Below are positions 23,853-32,452 of a stretch of 34,009 nucleotides of DNA, one piece after another. Numbering within the stretch: the first letter of the stretch is position 1; each line of letters begins with the position of its first letter. The notes under the pieces were generated by a model. The model saw only the letters and a program-made list of their open reading frames with translations. It made no database searches and was not told the origin of the DNA. A program made the translations under genes and the position numbers. This DNA comes from Pseudomonadota bacterium (lineage in GTDB: Bacteria > Pseudomonadota > Gammaproteobacteria > Burkholderiales > Rhodocyclaceae), in assembly GCA_018262235.1 (NCBI GenBank), contig JAGTRY010000032.1, positions 1-34,009 of the forward strand, in the 5' to 3' direction.

Positions 23853-24887
23853 CTACTCACTCGAAAGCGCCTGCATATTGCCAGCGTCAGCCTCTGGCGC
23901 ACTTTGCAGATACAGCTCATGCAGCTTCGCCTGCAGCACAGCCTTGTCGGGCAACTGAGTGTGATACTCAGCAATCAAAGCGGGGGACAAGCTACGGCTG
24001 AGTGCGTACTCCACCACCTCATCATCCTTACTGGCGCACAGCAGCACACCAATGGCAGCTTGCTCGTGCGGCTTTTTGACATCACGGTCCAGCGCCTCCA
24101 GATAAAAGCCCAGCTTGCCCAAGTATTCAGGCTCAAAGCGCCCAATTTTTAGCTCAATGGCAACCAAACAATTCAGCCCCCGGTGGAAGAACAACAGGTC
24201 CAACGCAAAATCGCGCCCACCCACCTGCAACGGATACTGACTTCCCACAAAGCAGAAATCCCGCCCCAACTCGATCAGAAAATCCTTCAGATGGCGCAGC
24301 AAGGCAAGATGCAAATCGGCCTCTGCGTGGCCTTGGGGCAAGCCCAAGAACTCCACGAGATAACTATCCTTAAAAATATCCAGCGCCTCCGGATGCATTT
24401 GTGCCACCAGTGGTGTCACTTTTGCAGGACTCAGCACAGAGCGCTCAAACAGCGCTGCCTTGAACTGCCGCTCAAGCTCCCGCTTGCCCCATTGCTCATG
24501 GATAGCCAGCCGCAGGTAAAACTCCCGCTCCTCCGCTCGCTTGCTCTGATTCAGAATGATCAGGTTGTGCGTCCACGGCAGTTGTCGCACCAGCGGTGCG
24601 ACAACTTCATCACCCTGATATGTCTCATAAAACTTGCGCATTCGAAACAAATTACTACGCGTAAAACCCCTGAGCCCCGGCTGCGTTTGAGCCAGGTGCG
24701 CCGCCAACTGCGCCACCACCCCATCGCCCCACTGCGCTTGAGCAATTTTATGACTGATGACTTGCCCCACCTGCCAATACAAATCGATCAACGTCGTATT
24801 GACAGCCTGCACCGCACGGGCGCGTGCAGCTGCGATCAACTGCGTAATCTCGGCAAAGTCAGCCAACTGCATGGCGGGCAAAGTCAT
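23853..24887 (-). CDS. PDDEXK nuclease-family protein (DUF1016/YhcG)
   Basis: The product is 344 residues from the ATG at 24887; the TTG at 24893 is an alternative. The N-terminal DUF1016_N half has the typical LIDLYWQVGQVISHKIAQAQ and GLRGFTRSNLFRMRKFYETY. The C-terminal PDDEXK half carries GRDFALDLLFFHRGLNCLVA then IELKIGRF, which supplies the D and E-x-K catalytic residues. Length is normal. YhcG-type proteins are putative nucleases, sometimes linked to defence or restriction islands. Here the gene lies inside the exopolysaccharide locus, 4 bases before the WcaI-like gene and next to a truncated copy of such a gene. It is probably a passenger rather than part of sugar metabolism. Confidence 0.9.
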   Translation of the reverse strand: MTLPAMQLADFAEITQLIAAARARAVQAVNTTLIDLYWQVGQVISHKIAQAQWGDGVVAQLAAHLAQTQPGLRGFTRSNLFRMRKFYETYQGDEVVAPLVRQLPWTHNLIILNQSKRAEEREFYLRLAIHEQWGKRELERQFKAALFERSVLSPAKVTPLVAQMHPEALDIFKDSYLVEFLGLPQGHAEADLHLALLRHLKDFLIELGRDFCFVGSQYPLQVGGRDFALDLLFFHRGLNCLVAIELKIGRFEPEYLGKLGFYLEALDRDVKKPHEQAAIGVLLCASKDDEVVEYALSRSLSPALIAEYHTQLPDKAVLQAKLHELYLQSAPEADAGNMQALSSE

Positions 24888-24954
24888 ACCCAACAGCCTT
24901 TCATAAACAATTCAATCGCAAGGCGCCTAGCGAACCGCAAACACCCGCGCCCAC

Positions 24955-25001
24955 AGGACTCAGTCCCAGGTCCTTAGACCTTAGTCCTGAGCCCTAAGAC
25001 C
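24955..25001. repeat. short repeated GGACTC/CCTTAG motifs
   Basis: CAGGACTCAGTCCCAGGTCC is followed by TTAGACCTTAGTCCTGAGCC and CTAAGACC, forming overlapping small dyads of the GGACT/AGTCC kind. It lies in the 235-base gap between the nuclease gene and the wcaI stump. Possibly degenerate mobile-repeat debris at the cassette edge. Confidence 0.4.
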
Positions 25002-25122
25002 GCTTGACTGAAAGACCTGACCCTGTAGCGACCAAGCCCGCCGCCATTTGCCAAGCAGGCGCTTCAAAGACAAGGCATGCAGACTGGCCCTATGAATCCG
25101 ACCCAACAACACAATTTCAAAC

Positions 25123-25254
25123 TCAAGAAATCAAGCGAGAAAAGTCGAGCCTGGCCCCTTTTATCCTGGCCAGCCACCGGGCCATTTCACCGGTGTATTT
25201 ACCGATGCCGGTCAGCTCGGGGGAAAAGTTAATACCGTGGATAAGGACTCGCAA
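25123..25254 (-). pseudogene. 5' stump of a second WcaI-like glycosyltransferase gene
   Basis: Reading on the minus strand from a TTG at 25254, the frame gives LRVLIHGINFSPELTGIGKY, then TGEMARWLA. This is clearly the N-terminus of a WcaI-like enzyme and parallels MKIVVYGINFAPELTGIGKY of the intact gene at 23848. After about 29 residues the homology ends and a stop follows at 25123. The bases differ from the intact gene at many positions, so it is not a recent exact duplication. It begins 15 bases after the GT2 stop, which is where an operon partner would start. It is a remnant of an original wcaI-like gene at this position. Confidence 0.85.
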
Positions 25255-25269
25255 CGCGGAACTCTCTTC

Positions 25270-26175
25270 TCAAAAATCAAGAATACGAAGCGGACTGGAT
25301 TTACCTGATAGCACATCCAAAAACGCAATCAAATTACCCTTCAAACGGCCGCGATAATCATGCTTCTCATTCCTAAAACACCGAATCAAATTCGAAGCGA
25401 ATGGACGAAGTACAAAAGATGCTGCGCAAAAGACCGAGAGCCGCCCCTGAAAACAAATATAGATCGGATTCGCCACCTGTGAATAACCAAATCTAAATCC
25501 ACTTGTCCTACCTCTCTGAGCTCCAAGATGGACACCAATACACGCACCAGAACTGGCTAGGCGACCACCATTTTCTACTGCGCGACGGCTCAGATCGAGA
25601 TCCTCCATCCATCCATACAACGGCAAATTTTCATCAAATGAATGAGCCCTAAAGATACTCGCCCTCAAAGCCATGTTGCAGCCGTACAAACTGAAACAGT
25701 CGGAAAGCCGCCCCGCCCCCTTGGAGCCCATCCGCACAAAATTTTCCAAGGCTTGATTAGCCTCCAGTTCCGAGACGCCACCGGAGCGGGCCCCATCAAG
25801 TAAGACATGCCCCGTCAAGCCGATCAAATCTGCATTCTCGAAAAACTGCGCTCGACAACATTCCAACCAATGCCTCTCCGGCCGGAAGTCATCATCAAAA
25901 AACACAAACAATGCGTCATCAACATCCGCTTCGTTTTCCAGAACCCAAGCGACACCAACATTGCGTTGCACCGAAGAGCCTGCGCGATCAGAAACGATCT
26001 GCTTTACAACCTCCGAACGACTCAGTGAGTGCTGCTCCAGTCCGTCCAAATCTTGGGAACAAGTTCCCACGGCCACTATGCGTGAGGCCAGCATTGTTTG
26101 GCGCTCAAGGAAATCCATGAGAATACTGGTCTCCGCGGCACGCCCCTTCGTCGCCACAACAACGAATACTTTCAT
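25270..26175 (-). CDS. glycosyltransferase family 2
   Basis: From the ATG at 26175, preceded by a strong GGAGGTG ribosome site, the product is 301 residues. The GT-A fold is evident: VFVVVATKGRAAETSILMDF at the start, the metal-binding DDD in FVFFDDDFRPERHWLECC near residue 95, and the acceptor-site ED in YGWMEDLDLSRRAVENGG near 205. A hydrophobic C-terminal stretch (LSVFCAASFVLRPFASNLI) may contact the membrane. It adds a sugar to the lipid-linked repeat unit in the cytoplasm; the sugar cannot be read from sequence. It is the last intact gene of the presumed cassette. Confidence 0.9.
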   Translation of the reverse strand: MKVFVVVATKGRAAETSILMDFLERQTMLASRIVAVGTCSQDLDGLEQHSLSRSEVVKQIVSDRAGSSVQRNVGVAWVLENEADVDDALFVFFDDDFRPERHWLECCRAQFFENADLIGLTGHVLLDGARSGGVSELEANQALENFVRMGSKGAGRLSDCFSLYGCNMALRASIFRAHSFDENLPLYGWMEDLDLSRRAVENGGRLASSGACIGVHLGAQRGRTSGFRFGYSQVANPIYICFQGRLSVFCAASFVLRPFASNLIRCFRNEKHDYRGRLKGNLIAFLDVLSGKSSPLRILDF

Positions 26176-26418
26176 ACCACCTCCATCAAATGAAAGTCGT
26201 GGGCTTACTAAACAATATCCCCACCACCGCCAACTCACAGAGCGTATCCGCTCTTAAACGGCCTAACTAAATAGAAGGCCCCATCCATATCACTCCATCG
26301 AATTTGACAACCCCAGCACTTAAGAGGCGCACCTCCTGCACAACAGCGAGGATCTGCCTTCACAAAGCCAACACCCCAATCAACACCAAGATTAGAACAG
26401 TCCCGACTCACCCGGAGA

Positions 26419-27597
26419 CTATTTATTTTTAACAAAAAACTCCCAATGATTAACCGACATGAGCAAAAGAATAAAGAAAGAAGTCGCCGGATTTCCAACC
26501 CCATACAGATAACGAGCAACAAATGCCTCGATAAGCATATACACAAATACCAAAACAACCAATATTGAAACGCAACTAGGCTTTAAGAAAAAACATTTTT
26601 TTAAAGCGAGCAACGGAACAAACACAGCAAAAGCAGCGGCAAAAACCCCAATCTCCCACATCAAATTCAAATAAGAACTATCGGTAGCATACCCATAAAA
26701 AGAATCATCCCACGTGCGAAAACCCGCCCCCAAAAACAAAACTCTAGGAGAATCAAAAATAAGATCGATCATCAATTTCCAATTATCCCCGCGCCCCGTC
26801 ATTCCACTACCAACACCTCTTTCAGCCGTATCAAACTCAAGGAGATCAAAAATGTACTCATGCTTCAAAACTACAACAACAAAAACCAGCAAAACAAAAA
26901 CCGGCCAAAAAGAAATCAGGCGGCTCACCGCCCCAGACAGAGAGCCCTTCCATAACCTCAAGTAAACAACACAAAAGAAAAAAGATACAGCCACGGCTAA
27001 AATAGAGCCGCGTGAACTTGCAGCCAACGGCATAACAAAAAACAACACCGTCAAAAACAAATAAATCACACTATTTTTCCACCCAGAAGAACACACAAAT
27101 CTAGACAAAGCAACAACAGTCGCCAGTCCGAAATTATGACCAACCAAGTTCGGATGAGCGCCCAAAGCCATATACCTAAGCAACCCGTTTTCAGTTCTCG
27201 TTACGGACAAGGCACTTGCAAGCCCAGAAAAGTCCGTGACAACAGAAAGAACAAGCACAGCCAAGCTAGCAATTAAAAACGAGTCGACAGCAGCATTCAA
27301 ACCATAAGCGACCGAACAAAAAAACAGGGAATATGCCGTCATAAAAAAAAGAACGGCATAAAAAGAAGGGCCAACAAGCGAATCAAAGAAAAGCGGAACA
27401 AAAGACAAAACAACAAAAACAAACAACATCACATCAATACCCCGAGGAACAAAAACATTAATCGAGATATTTTTTTTTGCAACCCCAGCTATCGCCGCAA
27501 CAAAAAAACCAGCGACTGGAATCAACCTAAACAAGTCACCGCCACCATCCCCATGAATGGCGCCTTGCAAAAAAAAAGAAATAGTCATTAAAAACAT
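26419..27597 (-). CDS. Wzy-type repeat-unit polymerase
   Basis: The product is 392 residues from the ATG at 27597 (TAGGA upstream); the frame is open to a TTG at 27708 with no ribosome site. Ten or more hydrophobic helices alternate with short loops. A large periplasmic loop near the C-terminus has GVGSGMTGRGDNWKLMIDLI and FLGAGFRTWDDSFYGYATDS then SYLNLMWEIG, the usual Wzy layout. The gene is strikingly AT-rich and A-biased on the plus strand compared with its neighbours, a classic sign of foreign wzy genes. It should join repeat units in the periplasm. Wzx follows upstream. The family is recognised from topology and loop motifs, as Wzy sequences diverge greatly. Confidence 0.83.
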   Translation of the reverse strand: MFLMTISFFLQGAIHGDGGGDLFRLIPVAGFFVAAIAGVAKKNISINVFVPRGIDVMLFVFVVLSFVPLFFDSLVGPSFYAVLFFMTAYSLFFCSVAYGLNAAVDSFLIASLAVLVLSVVTDFSGLASALSVTRTENGLLRYMALGAHPNLVGHNFGLATVVALSRFVCSSGWKNSVIYLFLTVLFFVMPLAASSRGSILAVAVSFFFCVVYLRLWKGSLSGAVSRLISFWPVFVLLVFVVVVLKHEYIFDLLEFDTAERGVGSGMTGRGDNWKLMIDLIFDSPRVLFLGAGFRTWDDSFYGYATDSSYLNLMWEIGVFAAAFAVFVPLLALKKCFFLKPSCVSILVVLVFVYMLIEAFVARYLYGVGNPATSFFILLLMSVNHWEFFVKNK

Positions 27598-27727
27598 AGA
27601 AATCCTATCGGCCAAATTTTGAGGACCACGCCCGCGCCGCCAAAAACAAAACCAGCAACCACATATCCACCTAAAAAACACAACTCTTAACCCAGAGGAC
27701 AAGCTCAAGGACTAAAAAAATTAGAAT

Positions 27728-29011
27728 TTAAAACCTTAAAAAAACAAGAGACTTAAATTGCCGCCACGAAACAATCAGCGCAAAAAATTCCATGATTGCT
27801 ATCAAGGCTACGCAGGACGCCAGATTGGGCATAGCATTAAGCGCGCAAAGAGAAACTGAAACCAGAACAAAATAGGCGACAGAAAATCCGCCGTGCAGAT
27901 TTCTAGCCACCAAAGGAGCACTCAGCATATGCCAACCTGAGTGCAGTACGCTGCACAATGCAAGCCCCCCGACCAAGGCAAAGGAGAAGCTCAAGGTTTC
28001 ATGCGTCCAGGCACGCAGAAACCACTCCCCAAAAATTGCAAAGCAAAATAACATAGGGACTGTCAAACAAAAATAAATCAGAACCACGGGCTTAAACGAC
28101 CTTAAAAACCCTTCTTTATCAGAGGCTGATATGGACTTGGTAAGGTTCGGCATCTGCGCGCGAGTGAACACATAACATAGCTGAAAGGGCAAGCGGCTTA
28201 CTGTTCGGGCAACACCGAACGCAGCGGCTACTTGCGGTCCCAACATGCTTCCAATAACGACGAGTGACCCCTGAAGAAAGAGTGCAACTCCGCCTGGCTG
28301 TAATAGATTCGCGGCAGAAGGGATCAAAATTTCTTTTGCCCGTACAAGGTATTCACGTGACGCGACGGTAACTGTTGCCCAAGGTGCCAGTGCGCGCAAC
28401 GCATAGCCACATATCACCAAGCCCAGAAGCCTTGGCACCACTAAACCTGCTGCGGCTTGAGCAAGCGTCCCCCCTCCCAAAGCTATGCAAGGAGGAATGA
28501 CGACCTCGAGAAAAATGGCGAGAACAGAGATCCAAGACGCGGTCGCGTTGGCGCCGGCCGCACGAATCAAGCAGATGTACATGTTGAACGTGACCAACAA
28601 CGCCAGTTGAATCACGACACAAAAGTAAAGTGCTTGAGAAGAATCACCTGCTCCGAGCCTGTTTCCAAGAAAATCAATTGCATAGGGTGCAGCACAAATG
28701 CCCATTAATCCCACGGCAAGGGACATACCTATTGCGACCCAAAATGCGAGACTTGACCATATTTGCGCCGTTTTTTGATCACGCTTGGCAATCGAGGCAA
28801 TCATTTCATTTGAGGCTGCTTGTGAAACGCCGAAATCGAGAATTGCCGCATACGCAGTGACGCCGACACAAATCATCCAGCTGCCGTATTTTTCGCCGCC
28901 CCATGCGTGCAGATATATCGGAATAAAAATAAGCTGGCCAAGCATGCCAATGATTTGCGCTGCCATATTCGCAATGGCGGCCCACTTCACGCTATCACTG
29001 AGCCAGCGCAC
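27728..29011 (-). CDS. Wzx-type polysaccharide flippase (MATE/MOP superfamily)
   Basis: From the GTG at 29011, which has GGGGGT just before it, the product is 427 residues; a TTG at 29023 is an alternative. There are about 12 helices. The N-terminal AAIANMAAQIIGMLGQLIFI and IYLHAWGGEKYGSWMICVG blocks and a central LQPGGVALFLQGSLVVIGSM block are typical of O-antigen flippases. It moves undecaprenyl-linked repeat units across the inner membrane. The start overlaps the preceding GT4 gene by 17 bases. GC content is closer to the genome than that of wzy. Confidence 0.9.
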   Translation of the reverse strand: MRWLSDSVKWAAIANMAAQIIGMLGQLIFIPIYLHAWGGEKYGSWMICVGVTAYAAILDFGVSQAASNEMIASIAKRDQKTAQIWSSLAFWVAIGMSLAVGLMGICAAPYAIDFLGNRLGAGDSSQALYFCVVIQLALLVTFNMYICLIRAAGANATASWISVLAIFLEVVIPPCIALGGGTLAQAAAGLVVPRLLGLVICGYALRALAPWATVTVASREYLVRAKEILIPSAANLLQPGGVALFLQGSLVVIGSMLGPQVAAAFGVARTVSRLPFQLCYVFTRAQMPNLTKSISASDKEGFLRSFKPVVLIYFCLTVPMLFCFAIFGEWFLRAWTHETLSFSFALVGGLALCSVLHSGWHMLSAPLVARNLHGGFSVAYFVLVSVSLCALNAMPNLASCVALIAIMEFFALIVSWRQFKSLVFLRF

Positions 29012-30104
29012 TATTACCCCCAAGTAGTAGCTGAATCATCCCTGCAAACTGTGCAGAAGAAACGCCTCTTAAATGTTGGTAGTGCAGGCGTGATTGATTG
29101 CACACGGCATCAAAGGTGCCGCCCTCACTGCTCCAATGCGTGAGCGAGCCAATCACTGCGGCCTTATACATATCTGGATCGCTCGGCATCACCAGCCCAA
29201 CATCGGAAAGCAGGTCCGCGATATAGCCCTGAGAGGTGGACAGTATGGGAACGCCTGATTGCAAAGCCTCAAGTACGACGAGGGGTTGTGCTTCAAACCG
29301 ATACTGACTCGGAAATAAGGCGACATCGATATCTGCATAAAACTGCTGCTTTGCATCGCCATAAACCGGGCCAAGATACTGGACGGCATCACCATATTTC
29401 AGCTGGAGTGCACGCAACGCTATCTCGGTTTCAATGTCGGTCACCGGCCCCGCCACGATGATCTTAGATACAAGCTTGGCTTCAAAGCACGCTTCGAAGG
29501 TCTTGAATACAGTCAGCGTGCCCTTTTCTGCACATAAATTTGAGATGTGCCCGAGGATAAACGTGTTATCTGACCTGCGTTTTTCTGTCACTTGAAACTC
29601 TGAAACAAAGACTGCGTTATTCACAACTCTGACTTCATTCAAGTGCGGATAATGCCTCAGCAGATCGGACTTCATGCCCTCGCACAAAGCAAAATGAACC
29701 GCATCATACCCGCACAGTTTTGCTACCCACGCGAACACACGGCTATAAGCCAAAGAATGAAAAGCAGTGTGATGGTGAAGAAAAACACGCCGACCAACTA
29801 GGCGAGCCAGTGTAATCAAAAATATATTGTAGACAACACCATAGCCTGACTCCAAGACAAAGTACGCACATTGACTGCGTTTTACGCCACCTAAAACAAG
29901 TAATCTGGCTGCTTTAAGTACGCTAAACACTCTTCGCAAGTGGTAATTAACCCCTCTTTTAGACTGGCCCGGACTGATATCACAGACCGTCACGCCGGTT
30001 TTTTCACGGCAAGATAATTCATCGCAGACCGCCTTATTAACAACGGATTGGCCATGAACTGGCGGCGGCAAGGCAGCGGCTACAAAAACAGAGTGATTAT
30101 GCAT
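28995..30104 (-). CDS. glycosyltransferase family 4
   Basis: The product is 369 residues. The N-terminal acceptor domain opens FVAAALPPPVHGQSVVNKAV, common in capsule GT4 enzymes. The donor domain has GHISNLCAEKGTLTVFKTFE and IIVAGPVTD, and the retaining GT4 E-x7-E region occurs as FEAQPLVVLEALQSGVPI near residue 265. It should transfer a nucleotide-activated sugar with retention of configuration. The stop overlaps the flippase start, giving translational coupling. The sugar specificity is unknown. Confidence 0.9.
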   Translation of the reverse strand: MHNHSVFVAAALPPPVHGQSVVNKAVCDELSCREKTGVTVCDISPGQSKRGVNYHLRRVFSVLKAARLLVLGGVKRSQCAYFVLESGYGVVYNIFLITLARLVGRRVFLHHHTAFHSLAYSRVFAWVAKLCGYDAVHFALCEGMKSDLLRHYPHLNEVRVVNNAVFVSEFQVTEKRRSDNTFILGHISNLCAEKGTLTVFKTFEACFEAKLVSKIIVAGPVTDIETEIALRALQLKYGDAVQYLGPVYGDAKQQFYADIDVALFPSQYRFEAQPLVVLEALQSGVPILSTSQGYIADLLSDVGLVMPSDPDMYKAAVIGSLTHWSSEGGTFDAVCNQSRLHYQHLRGVSSAQFAGMIQLLLGGNSALAQ

Positions 30105-30133
30105 TTATCTAAATAATAAAAATTATGGTGCAG

Positions 30134-31258
30134 TCAGGCACGAATCAATCTACTTACCGATTCAACAAAGCAAGAAACATCCGCCTTGGCTGACATCTGG
30201 CTGGAAGCCCTGGCCATGGTCTGCCATAGACTTTCATCTTGCGCAATCAGGGACATAAAGTAAGCAGCGCCTTCTGCGTTATCCGGCTCGACAACAAACC
30301 CATTGACGCCCGACCTGATCAATTGATCCCGGGAGCCACATGCTGTGGAAACAATGCATGGCAAGCCCATTGAGATGGCTTCGATAACCACATTGCCAAA
30401 CTGCTCTTCAGTACTTAGCAGCAACAGGGCTACTGTTGTACTCAACAATCGCGCAACATCTTCAGCCTGGATGAATCCCATAAAATCAACCAGACCGCTG
30501 ACTCCGAGAGACACCGCATGCTGCTTCAGCGCACTTTCCAGGGGGCCGTTGCCCGCAATTTTTAATCTGCGCGGGGATGTACTGTTCTTGGCGTATTCTG
30601 CATATGCGCTCAGCGTCAAAAACAGGTTTTTCTTTTCGACCAGCCTCGCAACAACGGTGAAGTGTCGATCACCATAGGCCGCGCCATTTGGCGCCGGCTC
30701 ACACCCCGCAGACCTCCTGATCCGGGAGATCGACATGCTGTCATAACAGGTTGCAATATTTTTCTCTGGTACACCAAGAAAACGCATGTAGTCCTGTGAG
30801 CGAGTGCTTGCGGCCACCCCCCCACGGTAGGGGATATAGAGAACGTACTTGAAAAACTCTTTGAACAAATTGCGTTCATAGTCATCAAACTTTGAGTCGT
30901 TCATGACGTACGTTTTCTGGCCAATCAACCTGAGCACCGCCGCGCTAAAAAATATTGACGGCCTCTCGTAATGGCAAAAAAAATAGGCTGAACCCAAGTT
31001 CCGCCAAAGTATTTTTTGCAGGCGAAACCAGTTTCTGAGCGAAGAGATCAATCCGTTATCACGAGCCGCGCCGCGACAAATGGTCACTTTTTTGAAGCTC
31101 TCTCCTCCCTCGGGCTTCCAGTCGTAAGTGTCACTTTTTGCAAACAACTCAACTCCGGTCACTTGACCAACCCCGGTCAGGCTCTGTGCAACAGCAGAGG
31201 CTCTATCTGCGTGAATGGGGCCAAAGTTATCCCAGACAAATACAATGTTATTTCTCAT
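30134..31258 (-). CDS. glycosyltransferase family 4 (second)
   Basis: The product is 374 residues from the ATG at 31258; a GTG at 31261 directly precedes it. It opens NIVFVWDNFGPIHADRASAV. The donor-binding half has VARLVEKKNLFLTLSAYAEY, LKIAGNGPLESALKQHAVSL and the E-x7-E region EEQFGNVVIEAISMGLPCIV near residue 285. These are standard for retaining GT4 enzymes. The start lies 3 bases after the fucosyltransferase-like stop. The residue it adds cannot be told from sequence. Confidence 0.9.
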   Translation of the reverse strand: MRNNIVFVWDNFGPIHADRASAVAQSLTGVGQVTGVELFAKSDTYDWKPEGGESFKKVTICRGAARDNGLISSLRNWFRLQKILWRNLGSAYFFCHYERPSIFFSAAVLRLIGQKTYVMNDSKFDDYERNLFKEFFKYVLYIPYRGGVAASTRSQDYMRFLGVPEKNIATCYDSMSISRIRRSAGCEPAPNGAAYGDRHFTVVARLVEKKNLFLTLSAYAEYAKNSTSPRRLKIAGNGPLESALKQHAVSLGVSGLVDFMGFIQAEDVARLLSTTVALLLLSTEEQFGNVVIEAISMGLPCIVSTACGSRDQLIRSGVNGFVVEPDNAEGAAYFMSLIAQDESLWQTMARASSQMSAKADVSCFVESVSRLIRA

Positions 31259-31261
31259 CAC

Positions 31262-32302
31262 TTAGGCTTTACGTTTAGCCTTGAGCGTGAGGCTCGGGAA
31301 CAGGGTTTTAATCACGAGCTTCGCCAGATTTTTCACCCTATACTTTGCGGCCACTAGCGGACTGCTCATCAGGAGCTCGCCGGGGATGAGAACTCCGGGA
31401 TCAATGGTCAAATCGCGGAACGAAATCATCGCCGCGGCAAGCGTGGCAAAGTGCGCATTGTTCTGGCCGACTATTTTTCTTGCCCCAGCGAGCAAGTAGA
31501 TATTCTTGATAGCCGTCATCGTCTCCTGAACGGCCTTATCCTGATTCTGCATCAGGAATCGATGGTTGGCGTTGTTGTAGCGTATCTCCTCGTGATCAAA
31601 AACGACCGTGACCCCGGCTGACTCCAAATCAAGCTCTTCAAGCGCCGCTGGAGAATCAGATGCCAGAAACACCTTTTTGATCCCGGTTTCCCGCACCAAA
31701 CGCAATATCGCTTCGCGATACTTGCTTGTTGGCACATAGGGGGTTTCGACTTTTTTATCGCCGCGCCGATAATGGACGCCGATATAGTCGCCCGAAAGCT
31801 CAAGACGGCTCGCAGCAGAAGCGACGTAGTCTGTATATGCGGTTTTTAACTGCATTTTCGACAACAGGATGCCTTCAAATAGCGCCTGACCACCCTCGGT
31901 ATTGGCCAAGCCGGAAGGAAGAAATTCGTAGACGATCTTGCGCTGCTCTTCGTCTTCCCAGAATTTCCAGAAATCAAATCTGACGGCGCCCTGTCGATCG
32001 GCATCGTTAAAATCCAGCACCGATTCCGGAGTTTCACCATTTGACATGGAGCCAGCGCCCTCAAGAGGTTCGTAGCATGTGTCGTACGGATACATTGACT
32101 CTTGCGGGAATGCGGCTCTTCGCCCCGTCATGCAGGCAATCCGCATCGCAAGAACGCGCCGTGAAATTTGGGCACCCAAGCCCGTTGGATCGTGCGAAAA
32201 AGCGGTTGAACGGGGGTTGGCAAGCGCCTGAATCTGGTCAAGCTGCGCCAAAACTCCAGCAGCCCAAATATTCAAAGAATTCTTCTCAGTGCTGGTATTC
32301 AT
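31262..32302 (-). CDS. fucosyltransferase-like protein (NodZ/GT23-like)
   Basis: From the ATG at 32302, with GAGG 6 bases upstream, the product is 346 residues. The key motif is YIGVHYRRGDKKVETPY near residues 173-189; H-x-RRGDK-type motifs bind GDP-fucose in GT23 and related enzymes. A second motif, KKVFLASDSPAALEELD, corresponds to the conserved D-containing block after it. A third (NIYLLAGARKIVGQNNAHFA) resembles the S/N-x-F region of the same fold. The adjacent GDP-L-fucose synthase gene supports use of GDP-fucose. GT11 or an O-fucosyltransferase-like enzyme are alternatives. Confidence 0.65.
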   Translation of the reverse strand: MNTSTEKNSLNIWAAGVLAQLDQIQALANPRSTAFSHDPTGLGAQISRRVLAMRIACMTGRRAAFPQESMYPYDTCYEPLEGAGSMSNGETPESVLDFNDADRQGAVRFDFWKFWEDEEQRKIVYEFLPSGLANTEGGQALFEGILLSKMQLKTAYTDYVASAASRLELSGDYIGVHYRRGDKKVETPYVPTSKYREAILRLVRETGIKKVFLASDSPAALEELDLESAGVTVVFDHEEIRYNNANHRFLMQNQDKAVQETMTAIKNIYLLAGARKIVGQNNAHFATLAAAMISFRDLTIDPGVLIPGELLMSSPLVAAKYRVKNLAKLVIKTLFPSLTLKAKRKA

Positions 32303-32309
32303 TGTTGCC

Positions 32310-32395
32310 TCAGTTTCCGCAATAAGCTTCAAACGCTTGCTGGATACCTGCTTCCAGTTCCACCACGGCCTTCCACCCCAGCGCATTCATAAATT
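32310..32395 (-). pseudogene. 3' stump of a second GDP-L-fucose synthase gene
   Basis: The minus-strand frame ending at the TGA at 32310 encodes FMNALGWKAVVELEAGIQQA, then FEAYCGN. This parallels the C-terminus of the intact synthase upstream, [20 protein letters not shown] then FKAYLG. Upstream of this piece the frame loses homology and enters a CAAG-type repeat. It ends 7 bases before the fucosyltransferase-like ATG. The stump is the tail of an fcl gene that once preceded this fucosyltransferase gene. Confidence 0.85.
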
Positions 32396-32411
32396 CAGTT
32401 CCAAGAACGCT

Positions 32412-32450
32412 CACTTTGTGAGCTTCAAGTTTCAAGTTGCAAGGAAAGGC
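32412..32450. repeat. CAAG-type repeat between intact fcl and fcl stump
   Basis: CACTTTGTG forms a small dyad and is followed by AGCTTCAAGTTTCAAGTTGC and AAGGAAAGGCG. Its reverse complement (CCTTTCCTTGCAACTTG) resembles the CCTTCCTTGCAACTTG module at 22880-22896. It sits exactly at the junction between the intact fcl gene and the stump. Confidence 0.6.
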
Positions 32451-32452
32451 GT

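Noticed and set aside
27598-27708. Longer Wzy start at the TTG at 27708
   Set aside because: No ribosome site and a Cys/Trp-rich leader; the ATG at 27597 has TAGGA upstream, though the longer form cannot be ruled out.
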